Positions 46,038 to 56,877 of a stretch of 64,000 nucleotides of DNA are shown piece by piece. This DNA comes from Limnanthes douglasii subsp. nivea (Eukaryota; Streptophyta; Magnoliopsida; Brassicales; Limnanthaceae). Every line of letters starts with the position of its first letter. Position 1 is the stretch's first letter. A model generated the notes under the pieces. That model searched no databases. It had not been told where the DNA came from and saw only the letters and a program-made list of their open reading frames with translations. The position numbers and the translations under genes are program-made. The stretch covers positions 88,934,334 through 88,998,333 of the forward strand of contig JAUPFV010000004.1 in assembly GCA_036936605.1 (NCBI GenBank), read 5' to 3'.

Positions 46038-48380
46038 CTATTGGTCGTTTGTACGGACTGCCCCCAGCGTTCGTGGAGCCAAGGCAGTGGCATAGCATTC
46101 TCTTGCAACTTTTTGACTGCTCCGGACAACCCCAACCTGCCCCTGAACAGCATATTTTAGACACTGATGGACTGTCGAAGCCACTGCATGCATCCTAGAG
46201 AGCCAAGACCTCCCTAGAATAGCATTGTAGCAAGTTGGACAATCCACCACAATGAAAAGTATTCGCACCGTTTTCTTGAAAGGGCCTCTGCCTAACAATA
46301 CTTCTTCTTCGAACTCACCGATTACATCGGCTGAGGTGCCCGTGAAGCCTACGATTGATCTGTCTGACTTTTGAATCACGGCTGGGTTTTTCATTTTTTT
46401 GTAAGTATCAAGGAAAAGGATGTTGGCCGAGCTCCCAGTATCTACCAGGATTCGCCTTATCTCATTACCCCCTATTGATGCTCCTATGACAACAACATCT
46501 TCATGAGGGCCAGCAATGTCCCTCAAATCATCCCCATCAAAGACAATGAATGGGAATAAACTTGTCGATTGATAAGAGGTCATGCCCCCCTCTAGCTGAG
46601 TAGCCAAATTATGGACATGCCTTTTTCTTGACGAAGTGGTAGGAGCCGTTACAGTATCCCCTCCGAAAATTGTTAAGGACTCGAAGAATTCAATGAGCCC
46701 GGAGACTGTCCTGGAACGCTCCTCTATCGCACCCACTCTGTTCCTTGTTGGATCAGGATCCAAATATTCAGACTCCACATCAAACCTTTCAATGATCACC
46801 ATAGCCCCTTCCGGGGCAGCATTAACCGGACCAGCCCGGTGAGTGTTGTCAGGCCTGTTGCCTCCTCTTCTTTTAACGTATGCACCTAATTTCCACCTTT
46901 CAATCAGGTTCTGAACCTCTTGCTTTAATGCTATGCAATCATCAGTAGTATGGCCAATATCATTGTGATATTGACAGAAAGAACTGTTTCGGTGTTCCCT
47001 GGGAGACTGCAAAGTCGCTGGTCTCCGGTAGTGTACTTCATCTTTAGTTTTATCAAAAATGGTTGCCACACTTTCTTTGAGTTCAGCAAACCACTCTGGT
47101 TGGACCCATGGCCCTCTTTTGTTTCTAGATTGTTGGCTTTGTGCTGGGGCAGCTGGTTGAGACTGAGCTTTCCCTCTTCCATGCCCCTGTCCGGTCTCTC
47201 TAGCTTTGTTTCCGGACTGGTTTTGATTTGGAGTTGGTGTCACTGGGGTAGATCTCACTTGCCTGTGAACCCTGGTCTTCTTTGTTTCATCAACGTTTAT
47301 TTGCTTGCCAACCTGATTTAGCAAACCACCCCAGGTCATGGCTTTCTTCCTTGTCACAGAATCAGCCAAGTTGCCCGGGTTCAAACCTTGTCTCAGGGAT
47401 GCTATTGCCACTTGTTCAAAGCAATCAGCCAGCCCGTTCTTTGTGTTCACGAAACGACTTATGTACTCTTTTAACGATTCATTTGGTTCTTGGGCACAAT
47501 GGATTATAGTATCTCCATTGCCCTTGAGCTCCTTACTCCCCACAAACTGCCTTCGAAAGGCCACCCAAAAGGTATCAAAGTCTCTGATACAACCCTGAGG
47601 AAGGCTGTTGTACCACTTCAGAGCACTCCCCGTAAAGGATTGAGAGAATGCCCTGCAGAGTAGTTTATCATCATCATCGAAGTTCATCATGAAGTTCTTG
47701 AATTGCTCCAGATGATTGTCCGGATCGGTACTGCCATCGTACTTCTCCATCTTTGTGCTATCAAACCTCTTGGGGAGGTTTCCGGACAGTATTTTGGAAG
47801 ACAATGGCGATTGCCTCCAGTTCCTCCCACGACTGAACGCAGTATCCTCATTAGGGGTTGCAAAGATACCTGGTTCATCATGGAAGGCAAAGGGATCCAC
47901 CAGCATCCGGTCTATATGTCTTCGGCTATGAGATGATCCCTTCCCAATGTGTCTTTTCATTCTTCCATGATGATCTCTCTTTCTTGAATATTTCTTAACT
48001 TGCTTTTGCTTTTTTCTTGTTCTACCCTCATCACTGCTGGATGACAAGGATTTTTCATTCCCCTCACTGTCCGAAGAGCTGTCCGAAGATTCTGAACTTG
48101 AGTCAGAACTCTCCACAGGCTTGGACCGGTGAGACTTTTTAGAACTAACATGTGTCTTTTTAGTGCTCACATGAGTCTTTGAAGCCTCATGCTCTCGAGG
48201 GTTATCAGAGCGATGAGCAACTGATGCTTTGGACTTTTCCTTCATGCCCATCTTGGCCTTCTCAGCCCTCAGAGCTTCTATTTCAACCCTCAACCTGTCA
48301 CGTTCTTGGACAGTATATTCATCGTTCTCTTCCACCACTTCGAGCAAAGCTGGTGGAAGCTCTGGATTATCCGGATTCAT
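46038..48380 (-). CDS. Element B gag-protease polyprotein (780 aa), intact
   Basis: Starts MNPDNPELPPALLE and has the same length and architecture as in element A: charged Ser/Lys-rich head, gag domain (HLEQFKNFMMNF, ALKWYNSLPQG), zinc knuckle CQYHNDIGHTTDDC at 469-482, protease LVDTGSSANILF with D647-T648-G649, and AILGRSWLSRM. Ends with CAA-TAG-CAG-TTT, after which the same frame stays open into pol. Confidence 0.94.
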   Translation of the reverse strand: MNPDNPELPPALLEVVEENDEYTVQERDRLRVEIEALRAEKAKMGMKEKSKASVAHRSDNPREHEASKTHVSTKKTHVSSKKSHRSKPVESSDSSSESSDSSSDSEGNEKSLSSSSDEGRTRKKQKQVKKYSRKRDHHGRMKRHIGKGSSHSRRHIDRMLVDPFAFHDEPGIFATPNEDTAFSRGRNWRQSPLSSKILSGNLPKRFDSTKMEKYDGSTDPDNHLEQFKNFMMNFDDDDKLLCRAFSQSFTGSALKWYNSLPQGCIRDFDTFWVAFRRQFVGSKELKGNGDTIIHCAQEPNESLKEYISRFVNTKNGLADCFEQVAIASLRQGLNPGNLADSVTRKKAMTWGGLLNQVGKQINVDETKKTRVHRQVRSTPVTPTPNQNQSGNKARETGQGHGRGKAQSQPAAPAQSQQSRNKRGPWVQPEWFAELKESVATIFDKTKDEVHYRRPATLQSPREHRNSSFCQYHNDIGHTTDDCIALKQEVQNLIERWKLGAYVKRRGGNRPDNTHRAGPVNAAPEGAMVIIERFDVESEYLDPDPTRNRVGAIEERSRTVSGLIEFFESLTIFGGDTVTAPTTSSRKRHVHNLATQLEGGMTSYQSTSLFPFIVFDGDDLRDIAGPHEDVVVIGASIGGNEIRRILVDTGSSANILFLDTYKKMKNPAVIQKSDRSIVGFTGTSADVIGEFEEEVLLGRGPFKKTVRILFIVVDCPTCYNAILGRSWLSRMHAVASTVHQCLKYAVQGQVGVVRSSQKVARECYATALAPRTLGAVRTNDQ

Positions 48381-48433
48381 TCGGACAGAATTCTTTTACT
48401 TGGTTTTGAATGTTTGATTCAGGCACCGTCGCC

Positions 48434-48450
48434 TCCCACTGTGGTCGCCA
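48434..48450 (-). promoter_or_regulatory. Element B primer binding site
   Basis: Minus strand TGGCGACCACAGTGGGA, three bases inside the 5' LTR, identical to element A. Confidence 0.78.
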
Positions 48451-48453
48451 ATT

Positions 48454-48937
48454 TGGTGAGGATAAAAGTAGCCTGAGGGTAGGCTGGTAATTTTAAGTGG
48501 AGTTTTAAGGCGGCGTAAGGGTGTTTCACGGTGGTGTGGTGGTGTTTAATGGTGTTTCAAGGTGTTTTAAGGGTGGTGAGAGAATTGAGCAGCCTGGCAG
48601 CAGTTAATTTTTCTTACCCATAGTTAATGCTGGTGGTTGGGTATTTATAGTGTAAGATTTGGGCCCTTATGGGCTTTCGGGTCAAGTTTAATGGACCCGG
48701 GTCATGTTTAAAGACCCACAAGTTTTAAGTAAGTGAACAGACAGCTTAGTCAGATAGTGTTTAGGTATTTTAATACTTTAGTCATAATTCGAACTGCCTT
48801 ATGTTCGCAGTGTTCAAAGTCTCCTGTCCGGTTCAATCAGTGCTGTTCGAACTGAAGTCATGGGGGTCTGTCCGGCTTTACGGGGTGATTTACTTTGGAC
48901 TACCCTTCCGGGGAGCTCTTCGAATTCGGACTCATCA
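48454..48937 (-). repeat. Element B 5' LTR
   Basis: 484 bp, one difference from the other LTR (gtgctgttcg against gtgttgttcg). The minus-strand TATA box reads CTATAAATACCC (about 48637-48648). Confidence 0.95.
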
Positions 48938-49651
48938 ATGGTGACTCATTCCTTGTTGAGCAATATCCAACCGATGCTCAACTTAGAGAAGCAGGTGCGA
49001 AATCATTCAACTATCATCAACACACTCACCTCTGATAAAGAGAGTTTGTCTAACAACCTCCTTACTGCCAACCAAAGCATTGAGGCATTAAAGAGAGAAA
49101 ATGAAGAGTTGAAGAGGGGGAATGAAGATTTGGCCACCAAGCTGGCCACTTCGGAGAGTGTTGTCACGGAATTTTAATCCAAGTATTCTGACTTGGAGAA
49201 AAATCTTTCTACTTTGAAAGAGGAGGTGAAAGCCAAAGACAATGTCATTCAGACCCTGACGAATGACAAAATATCACTTGAAGATGTTGTGTCCCGGGTT
49301 AAGCAAGAGAAAGATGACTTGCTAAAAGAATAGGAAAAGACAATCCAAGCTACGATTGATGCATATACCAACGATGTGATAGACTCCCAAGAACAAAGGT
49401 ACATTGAGGTCAAGTCAGACATGGTCCTACTCTTTCATCAGAAATTTCCGAAGAGGACACTCGGGGACTTATGGCGATTCGTGGAATACGAAGACCTTCC
49501 TTACCATACTATGGCCGATGGTGATAAGCATGGTTATTCCAGTGTTTGGGATGACACTACTGATGAAGATGAAAAGACCAGAGAGAGTCCAGATGAGGAA
49601 CCCACCGATCCCAAGAAAAAACCGAGTGAAGATGGGACATCTAAGAACTAA
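48938..49651 (+). pseudogene. Element C antisense gene, 3' part of exon 2
   Basis: Resumes after element B with the duplicated atggt as MVTHSLLSNIQPMLNLEKQV. It continues through a coiled coil (TSDKESLSNNLLTANQSIEA) with TAA near 49176 and TAG near 49331, then SDMVLLFHQKFPKRTLGDLW, an acidic tail and a stop at 49649-49651. It matches the C-terminal third of the intact B protein. Confidence 0.88.
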
Positions 49652-49699
49652 AGTCCTCAAAATGCCCACTATCTTTTAATTTTGTGTTTGAACTAAAGT

Positions 49700-49792
49700 C
49701 CTTGGATGGCCAAGGAATTTTTGTAATCGTGTCCGGCACTTGTCCGGACAAACCTTTTCTTTTAAAACTTCAAAGTCCTTGGATGGCCAAGG
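49700..49792. promoter_or_regulatory. Element C three-hairpin module between convergent genes
   Basis: CCTTGG-ATGG-CCAAGG at 49700-49715 and 49777-49792, 77 bases apart. GTCCGG/CCGGAC at 49731-49749 lies between. Kept although the genes on both sides have decayed. The stretch 49793-50139 holds no gene. Confidence 0.75.
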
Positions 49793-50139
49793 CATTTTAT
49801 ATTTTATATCACTCTTCGGTATCTACCGGGAAATTTTATCTTACATAATTCCTACATTGTTCTATAGTTATTTAATATTGATGGCTTGTATTCAAATGGC
49901 ATTTAGTTATTTCATAAGTGTTTTAAAGTGAGAGTGTTCAAATTCTCCGATGACACATGTTTAAATAGTCATCACCCCATCGAATTAAATTGAACTGTTA
50001 GTCAAACCACTTCGATTTTTTCAAGAAGACATCGAATTTTATTTAAAAACCCGGACACCTCATCAAAACCTCCTCGTGCCACCAGGGTAGGAAAGAGTAT
50101 GCCCCCAAATATTTACATGGACTTTAAACAAGTAAATAT

Positions 50140-53100
50140 TTATATAGTATATTCTAAATACAACCGCAGATCTTCGATGTTCCAGGGGTGATTCAAAATT
50201 CTTCCATCTTTATCTTTGAGCCTGTACGTTCCAGGTTTAAGCTTTTCAGTGACCACATAAGGTCCTTCCCATTTCGGAGCTAGCTTGCCAAATTCCTTCC
50301 CCTTTGTGTGTCGGAAGACCTTTCTTAACACCTTATCACCTGATTGAAAATCCCTCAATTTGACTCTGGAAGAAAATCTGCTTCTCATCAAACCCTGATA
50401 GTGTGTGGCTCTAAGGTGAGCTTTGACTCTTCTTTCTTCCATCAAGTCAAGCTGGTTTCTGATTGCCTCTTCATTAGCTTGTTCAGAAAAATGGTGGACT
50501 CAAAATGAAGGAAGTGTAACCTCTATGGGAGCTATTGCATCCATACCATATACTAAGGCAAATGGGGATTCTTGTGTTACAGCCCCAGGAGTGGTCCGGT
50601 AAGCCCATATGACTTCTTGTAGATAACTTGGCCACTTTCCAGCAGCCCCTTCTAGATTCTTTTTAAGACCCGACATGATGGTTCTGTTAGCCACTTCAAC
50701 TTGACCATTCGCTTGTGGATGAAAAGGAGAGGAGAAACAGTGTTGAATTCCTCTAGAAGTGCAGAAATTCTCCACATCCTTATTATCGAACTATGGGCCA
50801 TTGTTTGTGGTTATCTTTTGTGGGACCCCAAATCTGCAGCAAATATTAAATATGATGAATTTTATCACAGCTTTCGAAGTAGTTCTGTCAATGGGGTTGC
50901 TTCAATCTACTTTAAGAAGTAATCGATAGCAACTATTATAGTCCTGCATCCTCCGGATGCCATGGGTAGAGGTCCCACCAAATCTATCCCCCAACGAGCA
51001 AAAGGTATTGGCTCTGAAATTGACTCTAATGGGACAGCTGGGGTATGAATTTCATTATTGTATCTTTGGCATGGATCACATTTTCTTACCAACTCCTTGG
51101 CATCTTGCATTATGGTGGGCCAATAGTATCCAGCTAGCAAGACCCTTTTGGTTAGAGCCCTGAAACCATAGTGTGTTGATCCCTCGCCATCATGCAATTC
51201 AGAGAGCACTACTTGGGACTCTTCAAACCCCCAAACATCGTAAAAGAGGCCTACTAAAGGATTTTTTTTGTAAAGAATATCTCTTAAGATGACAAAACCA
51301 CGAGCCTTATACTTTACTTTTCTTGCCATTGTTTTTTTCGGAGGCAAAATGCCATCTGAGAGGTACTAGAAAAGAGAAAACCTCCATTCTTGAGATTGAT
51401 TTACTTGTATATTTAAAATTTCTTCCTCTTTGTCTGAATTTCTTTGAATGGATGGGCACTCTTGCACATGAATCCAAAGATAGGACTCAGAATAAGCTAT
51501 GGTTGCCAAGGAGTCTGCTAACGTATTTTCTGTTCGGGGTATGTGCTCATAGGTAATGTTTTTAAAATCAAGGGCCACTTCTTTGAGAACAAGTAAGTAT
51601 TTAACTAGCTGCTCCTTTTTTGTCTCGGATTGACCTTGGGCATGACGGATAAGAAGTTGAGAATCACTCATTAACCTGACCCTTTTGGCTTCACAAATGA
51701 GAGCTAATTTTAAGCCAGCTATAACAGCTTCATATTCTGACTCATTATTGGAAACCCTGAAAGCAAAACATATATCCTGGTACATTTTGTCAATGTATGG
51801 AGAGGTTAAACATATCCCAGCACCACAACCCATAGTACTTGATCCTCCATTAGTCCAGACAACCCATACTTTCTTAGTTTTCTCAACCGTTTCTTGTTCG
51901 GTGTTCCTGTCTGAGTGAAACTCCACTAGGAAATCAGCTACAGTTTGAGCCTTGACTGTTGTACGAGGGGCAAAATCAATATCATAGTCCCCCAACTCTA
52001 CCAACCACTTGTTCATTCTGCTTGAAACATCTGCTTTTTGGAGAATATTTTTCAAGGGAAAAGATGTCCGGACAATGATCGAATGAGACTGAAAGTAAGG
52101 CCTCATTTTCCTAGCAGCAATTACTAAGGCCAGTGCTAGTTTTTCAAGTTTCAAATATCTTTTTTCTGCATCAATCAAGCTTTTGCTGATATAGTACACC
52201 GGGCGGGGATAATTATCCACCTCTCGCACTAGCACTGCACTTAGGGCGCAATCAGAAACTGTCAGGTATAAGTAGAGTGTCTCTCCATCGACAGGTTTGA
52301 ATAAAGTTTTAGGGGAGGATAAGTGCCTCTTAATCTCATCAAAAGCCTGGTCACACTGGGGAGACCAATTAAACTCTTTTGCACCTTTCAAAGTTTGGAA
52401 AAATGGAGCACACCTATTCGAAGACCTTGAGATAAAACGGTTTAGAGCAGCTAACCTCCCTGTCAATCTTTGTACTTCTTTAATATTCCGAGGAGGCTCC
52501 ATCTGCAATAAAGCACTAAGCTGGTCTGGATCAGGTTATATGCCCTTCTCACTTATTACATAACCCAGGAATTTTCCGGACCGTACTCCGAACACACTTT
52601 TCTGGATTTAATTTTAAATTTACCTTTACCAAGTTGGCAAAGGTTTCTTGGAGATCTGCTAAGTGCAACTCTTCGTCCATACTTTTTACCATTATGTCAT
52701 CAATGTAGACCTCAATTTTCCTTCCAATCTCATTAGCGAAAGCCTTGTTTACTAATCTCTGATAAGTAGCCCCACCATTCTTTAACCCAATAGGCATCAC
52801 TTTGTAGCAATGGAGGCCCCTATCAGTAACAAATGTAGTATGTTCTTGATCCTTCGGATCCACTTGAATTTGATTATACCCGGAGAAAGCATCCATAAAG
52901 GATAGTAGTTTGTTCCCAGATGTAGAGTCCACCAACTGATCAATTCGAGGGACAGAATACAAGTCTTTTGGGAAAGCCCTATTGAGATCTGTAAAATCAA
53001 TGCACATACGCCACTTTCCATTTCTCTTCTTTACTAACACCGGATTGGCTGTCCATAAAGGATATTGAGATTCCTTTATGTGTCATATTTTAGTAAGTAG

Positions 53101-53436
53101 GTCAACCTCTTGAACTATAATATCAGCCTTTTCCTTGGAAAAAGCTCTCCTCTTTTGTACAACTGGTGTTATATCCCTCCGGATGGATAATTGGTGTGAT
53201 ATAATGTCTGCTGGTACTTCGGTTATATCAGCATTGCACCAAGCGAAAACATGCTGATAGTTTTTCAAAAAGGCTAACACTTTATTTTTTAACTCAGATG
53301 TCATCTTGGATCCGATCTTGACACTTCTTTCTTCAGCCAGAGAGTGAGTTTCAATTTGTTCAATAGGTATCAAAACACCAGGGGTCTCTCTGGGGTCATC
53401 AATTTCACCCTCCCCCCCAGAGGGCCCCTCAAATTG
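50140..53436 (-). pseudogene. Element C pol, disabled
   Basis: Same frame as gag-protease after a UAG (53439-53437). Recognisable in order: RT start (QKRRAFSKEKADIIVQEVD), RT core with FMDAFSGYNQI and YIDDIMVKS near 52700, RNase H, second RNase H (SNNESEYEAVIAGLKLA), integrase zinc region (YGFRALTKR, RKCDPCQ), and integrase core with FHPQANGQVEVAN. The GPY-like end (WEGPYVVTEKLKPG) finishes at 50140. Stops or frameshifts occur near 53082, 52548, 51365, 50906, 50790 and 50500. At the position of the second amber codon of A and B this copy has CAG (HYQGLMRSRF). Confidence 0.88.
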
Positions 53437-55803
53437 CTAATTCTCATCGATCCGGACTGCCCCCAAAGTTCGAGGGGCAAGTGTTGTTGCATAACACTCC
53501 CTTGCTACATTCTGACTACTTCGGACAACTCCCACTTGTCCTTGCACAACATATTTCAGACATTGGTGGACTGTTAAAGCCACAACATGCATCCTGGATA
53601 GCCAAGACCTCCCCAAAATGGCATTGTAACACGTAGGACAATCTACCACAACAAAAAGTATTCTGACCATCTTCGTAAAAGGGCCCTTGCCCAACAGAAC
53701 TTCCTCTTCGAATTCCCCAATTACATCAGTTGAGCTTCCAGGGAAACCCACTATTGATCTGTTCGAACACTGAATCACCACCGGATTCTTCATCTGTTTG
53801 TAAGAAGTTAAAAAGAGGATATTGGCTGAACTGTCGGTGTCCACCAAAATCCGTCTTATGTCATTGCCCTCAATGGAGGCTCCTATTACAACATCATCTT
53901 CATGAGGACCAGCTATGTCCCTCAAGTCATCTTCATCAAAAACAATAAAGGGAAATGGAATTTGCGATTGATAAGAAGTCATGCCTCCTTCCAGCTAGGT
54001 AGATAAAGTATGAACATGGCTCTTTCTCGATGAAGCAGTTGGGGCATTCATAGTGTCTCCCCCAAATATTGTAAGTGACTCAAAAAAGTTAATGAGCCCA
54101 GACACTGACTTGGAGTTCTCTGTGATAACGCCCACCTTGTTTTGAGTTGGATTAGGATCCAAATACTCCAACTCCACATCAAACCTTTCAATTATCACCA
54201 TAGCCCCATCTGGAGCCGATGCCCCTGCATTGTTCGGGCCAATCTGAGGAGCATTAGCAGGCCTGTTTCCACTTCTTATTTTGACATATGCTCCCAACTT
54301 CCCTCTCTCAATCAAATTTTGTACTTCTTGTTTCAACGCAATGCAATCTTCAGTGGTATGGCCAGTATCACGATGATACTGACAAAAACTGTTAATTCGA
54401 CTTTCCCTGGGTGATTGAAGCACAACTGGCTTCCTGAAATGGACTTCGTCTTTCGTCTTATCATAAATGGTGGCTACATTTTCTTTTAATTCAGCGAACC
54501 ACTTCGGTTGAACCCAAGGTTCTCACTTATTTCTAGATTGCTGGCTTTGAGCTGGCGCAACCGGGTGGGATTGAGCCTTGGCCCTATTTTGACCCTGTCC
54601 GGCTTTCTTGGCCTTATACCCGGACTGATTCTTGTTTTGATTTGGTACAGCTGGGGTAGATCTCACTTGTCGGTGCACTCTGGTTTTCTTTGTTTCATCT
54701 ACATTAATCTGTTTGCCGACCTGATTCAGTAAACCTCCCCCTGTCATGACCTTTTTCCTGGTTACTGAATCAACCAAATTGCCAGGGTTCAAACCCTGCC
54801 TCAGAGAAGCTATTGCCACTTGTTCAAAGCAATCAGCTAATCCATTTTTGGTGTTTACAAAGCGACTTATATACTCCTTCAAAGATTCATTTGGTTTTTT
54901 GGCACAATGGATAATAGTGTCTCCATTGCCCTTCACCTCTTTACTTCCAACGAACTGTCTCCGGAAGGCCACCCAAAAAGTGTCGAAATTTCTGATGCAG
55001 CCTTGTGGTAAACTTTTGTACCACTTCAGAGCACTCCCCGTAAAAGACTAGGAGAATGCTCGACAGAGTAGCTTATCATCAACATCAAAGTTCATCATAA
55101 AATTTTTGAATTGCTCCAAATGATTATCTGGATCTTTCCCAACCATCATATTTCTCCATCTTTGTGCTGTCAAACCTCTTAGGAAGGTTCCCGGATAGTA
55201 TTTTGGAAGACAATGGAGATTGTCTCCAATTCTGGCCACGACTAAAAACAGTATCTTCGTTGGGAGTTGCAAAGATACCTGGTTCATCATGAAAGGCAAA
55301 AGGATCCATTAACAAGCGGTCTACGTGTCTCCGGTCATGGCTGTGACTATGAGACGACCCTTTACCCAGATGCCTTTTCATCCTTCTATGCCTGTCCCGT
55401 TTTCTTGAGTATTATTTAACCAGCTTCTGTTTCTTCTTAGAACGGCCTTCATCACTGCTGGATGACAGGAATTCCTTGACTTTGTATTCATTTGAGGAGC
55501 TGCTGGAAGATTCTGAGTCTGAATCTGAGCTCTCCATCGGTTTAGACCGATGAGACTTCTTTGAACTAGCATGAGTCTTTTTAGTGCTTACATGAGTTTT
55601 TGAGGGCTCATGCTCTCTTGGATTGTCATATGGTGAACTTCTGACACTTTTGACTTTTCTTTCACACCCAATTCTGCCCTTTTAGCAGCCCTCAAGGCTT
55701 CTATCTCAACTTTTAGTCTATCTCGCTATTCGATAGTATATTCATCATTTTCTCCCACCACTTCTGCCAAAGCTGGTGGTATTTCCTACTCGTCCGGATT
55801 CAT
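53437..55803 (-). pseudogene. Element C gag-protease, disabled
   Basis: ATG at 55803 (MNPDE, then a stop). Recognisable: Ser/Lys-rich head (SKKSHRSKPMESSDSDSESS), gag domain (HLEQFKNFMMNF, ESLKEYISRF), zinc knuckle (CQYHRDTGHTTEDC), and protease with LVDTDSSANILF, where the catalytic DTG has become DTD. It has several internal stops (for example near 55412, 55051, 54525 and 53994) and a small insertion near 55140. Ends AAT-TAG-CAA-TTT. Confidence 0.88.
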
Positions 55804-55875
55804 CCAAACTGACTTTTCTTGATGGTTTCGAATGCTTGATTCAAGCACCTTCTTCTCCCACTATGGTCGCCAATT

Positions 55876-56210
55876 TGGTGAGGATTATTTTGATCTAAGG
55901 GTAGTTTTGTCTGGTATTTTGTGATGTTTCAAGGGTAGTTAATATTTAAGTGGTTTGTAGTGAGCGATTTGAGCTGACTGGTTGTACTAAATGTTCATTA
56001 CCCCCATTAATGAAAGTGGTTGGGTATTTATACCCTTAATTATGGGCCTCATGGGTTTTCGGGTCAAACTCATGAAACCTGGTCAAATTCAAAGGCCCAT
56101 TAGTTTATTAAGCTGGTTGGTAATTAGCTTAGTCATAAAGTGATTAGTTTTTAATACTTTAGTCCTTTTCGGATGGTTCAGTGGGTGGTTTTTGTCTGAC
56201 ATGATGTTTG
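55876..56210 (-). repeat. Element C 5' LTR, outer end not resolved
   Basis: Begins in plus orientation TGGTGAGGATTATTTTG, three bases beyond a degraded primer site. It is collinear with the B LTR (gttgggtatttata, gggttttcgggtcaa, tttttaatactttagtc). Similarity fades near 56200 and no GACTCATCA end was found, so it is probably truncated. Confidence 0.7.
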
Positions 56211-56877
56211 GAATTTGAAGAGAACGAGAGGTGTTTTTTTTTATAAATATAGAGTTCGTTTTTAAATTAGCCTCTGGTTACTAGTGTTATTTATAGGCAT
56301 AGAGGGAGTCTGAGCTTATGAGGTGGTGTGGTTATATTAATCATTACATAACCTCCTTATCCAATCAACAATTAATGGGCTGTGGTGATTAGATTGCTTT
56401 TTGCGTGCTCAATGCACTTAACGTTTACCAAGACAGACGACATAGCCTGTTCGTATTCTTCAACAATGATTTTGAATTATTTAATTTATATTAGGATAAG
56501 ATGCGAACTGTTTAGTGGTAATTTCCTAGTCTGTAGTTGCTGATGTGGTAATTTTCTAAGCATATATCAGGTTAGCATGCGAATTGTTTAGTGAGAATCA
56601 TGTCGTTTTATATATATCAGGGAATGATGGAAATTGTTCGAATACCAACTAATCTTTATATATCAGGTTAGCATGTGAATTGTTTGATAAGAATCCCGTC
56701 TTTCTATATATACCAAGGAATGATGAGAATATTTTAAATACCAATTGTTTTCTAAATTCAGTTCGAAAATCTCATACATTGCACCTTTCTGAAACAAAAA
56801 AACTTTATATACACTAAAAAATTACAAGGAATATATGTACACAATAAAAATTCATAATGTCATACAGAAAAACTATA

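Larger units (their letters stand above)
38440..48937 (-). mobile_element. Element B: young complete Tat-clade element nested in element C
   Basis: LTRs of 484 bp at 38440-38923 and 48454-48937 differ at one position by hand count. The target duplication atggt is perfect at 38435-38439 and 48938-48942, and removing B restores the reading frame of C's antisense gene. It encodes an intact 780-aa gag-protease, a pol frame interrupted only by two amber codons, and an intact spliced antisense gene. Orientation is minus for gag-pol and plus for the antisense gene. It looks like a very recent insertion of a potentially autonomous subfamily. Confidence 0.97.
37080..56210 (-). mobile_element. Element C: old truncated Tat-clade element, interrupted by element B
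   Basis: Same plan as A and B but more diverged and broken. On the minus strand the 5' LTR is at 55876 onward, then gag-protease 55803-53437 and pol 53436-50140. The plus-strand antisense gene is split by B into 37080-38439 and 48938-49651. The 3' LTR, antisense promoter and first part of antisense exon 1 are missing at the left end, replaced by copia leader sequence at 37079/37080. The outer end of the 5' LTR was not found. Outer coordinates are approximate at the right. Confidence 0.88.
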
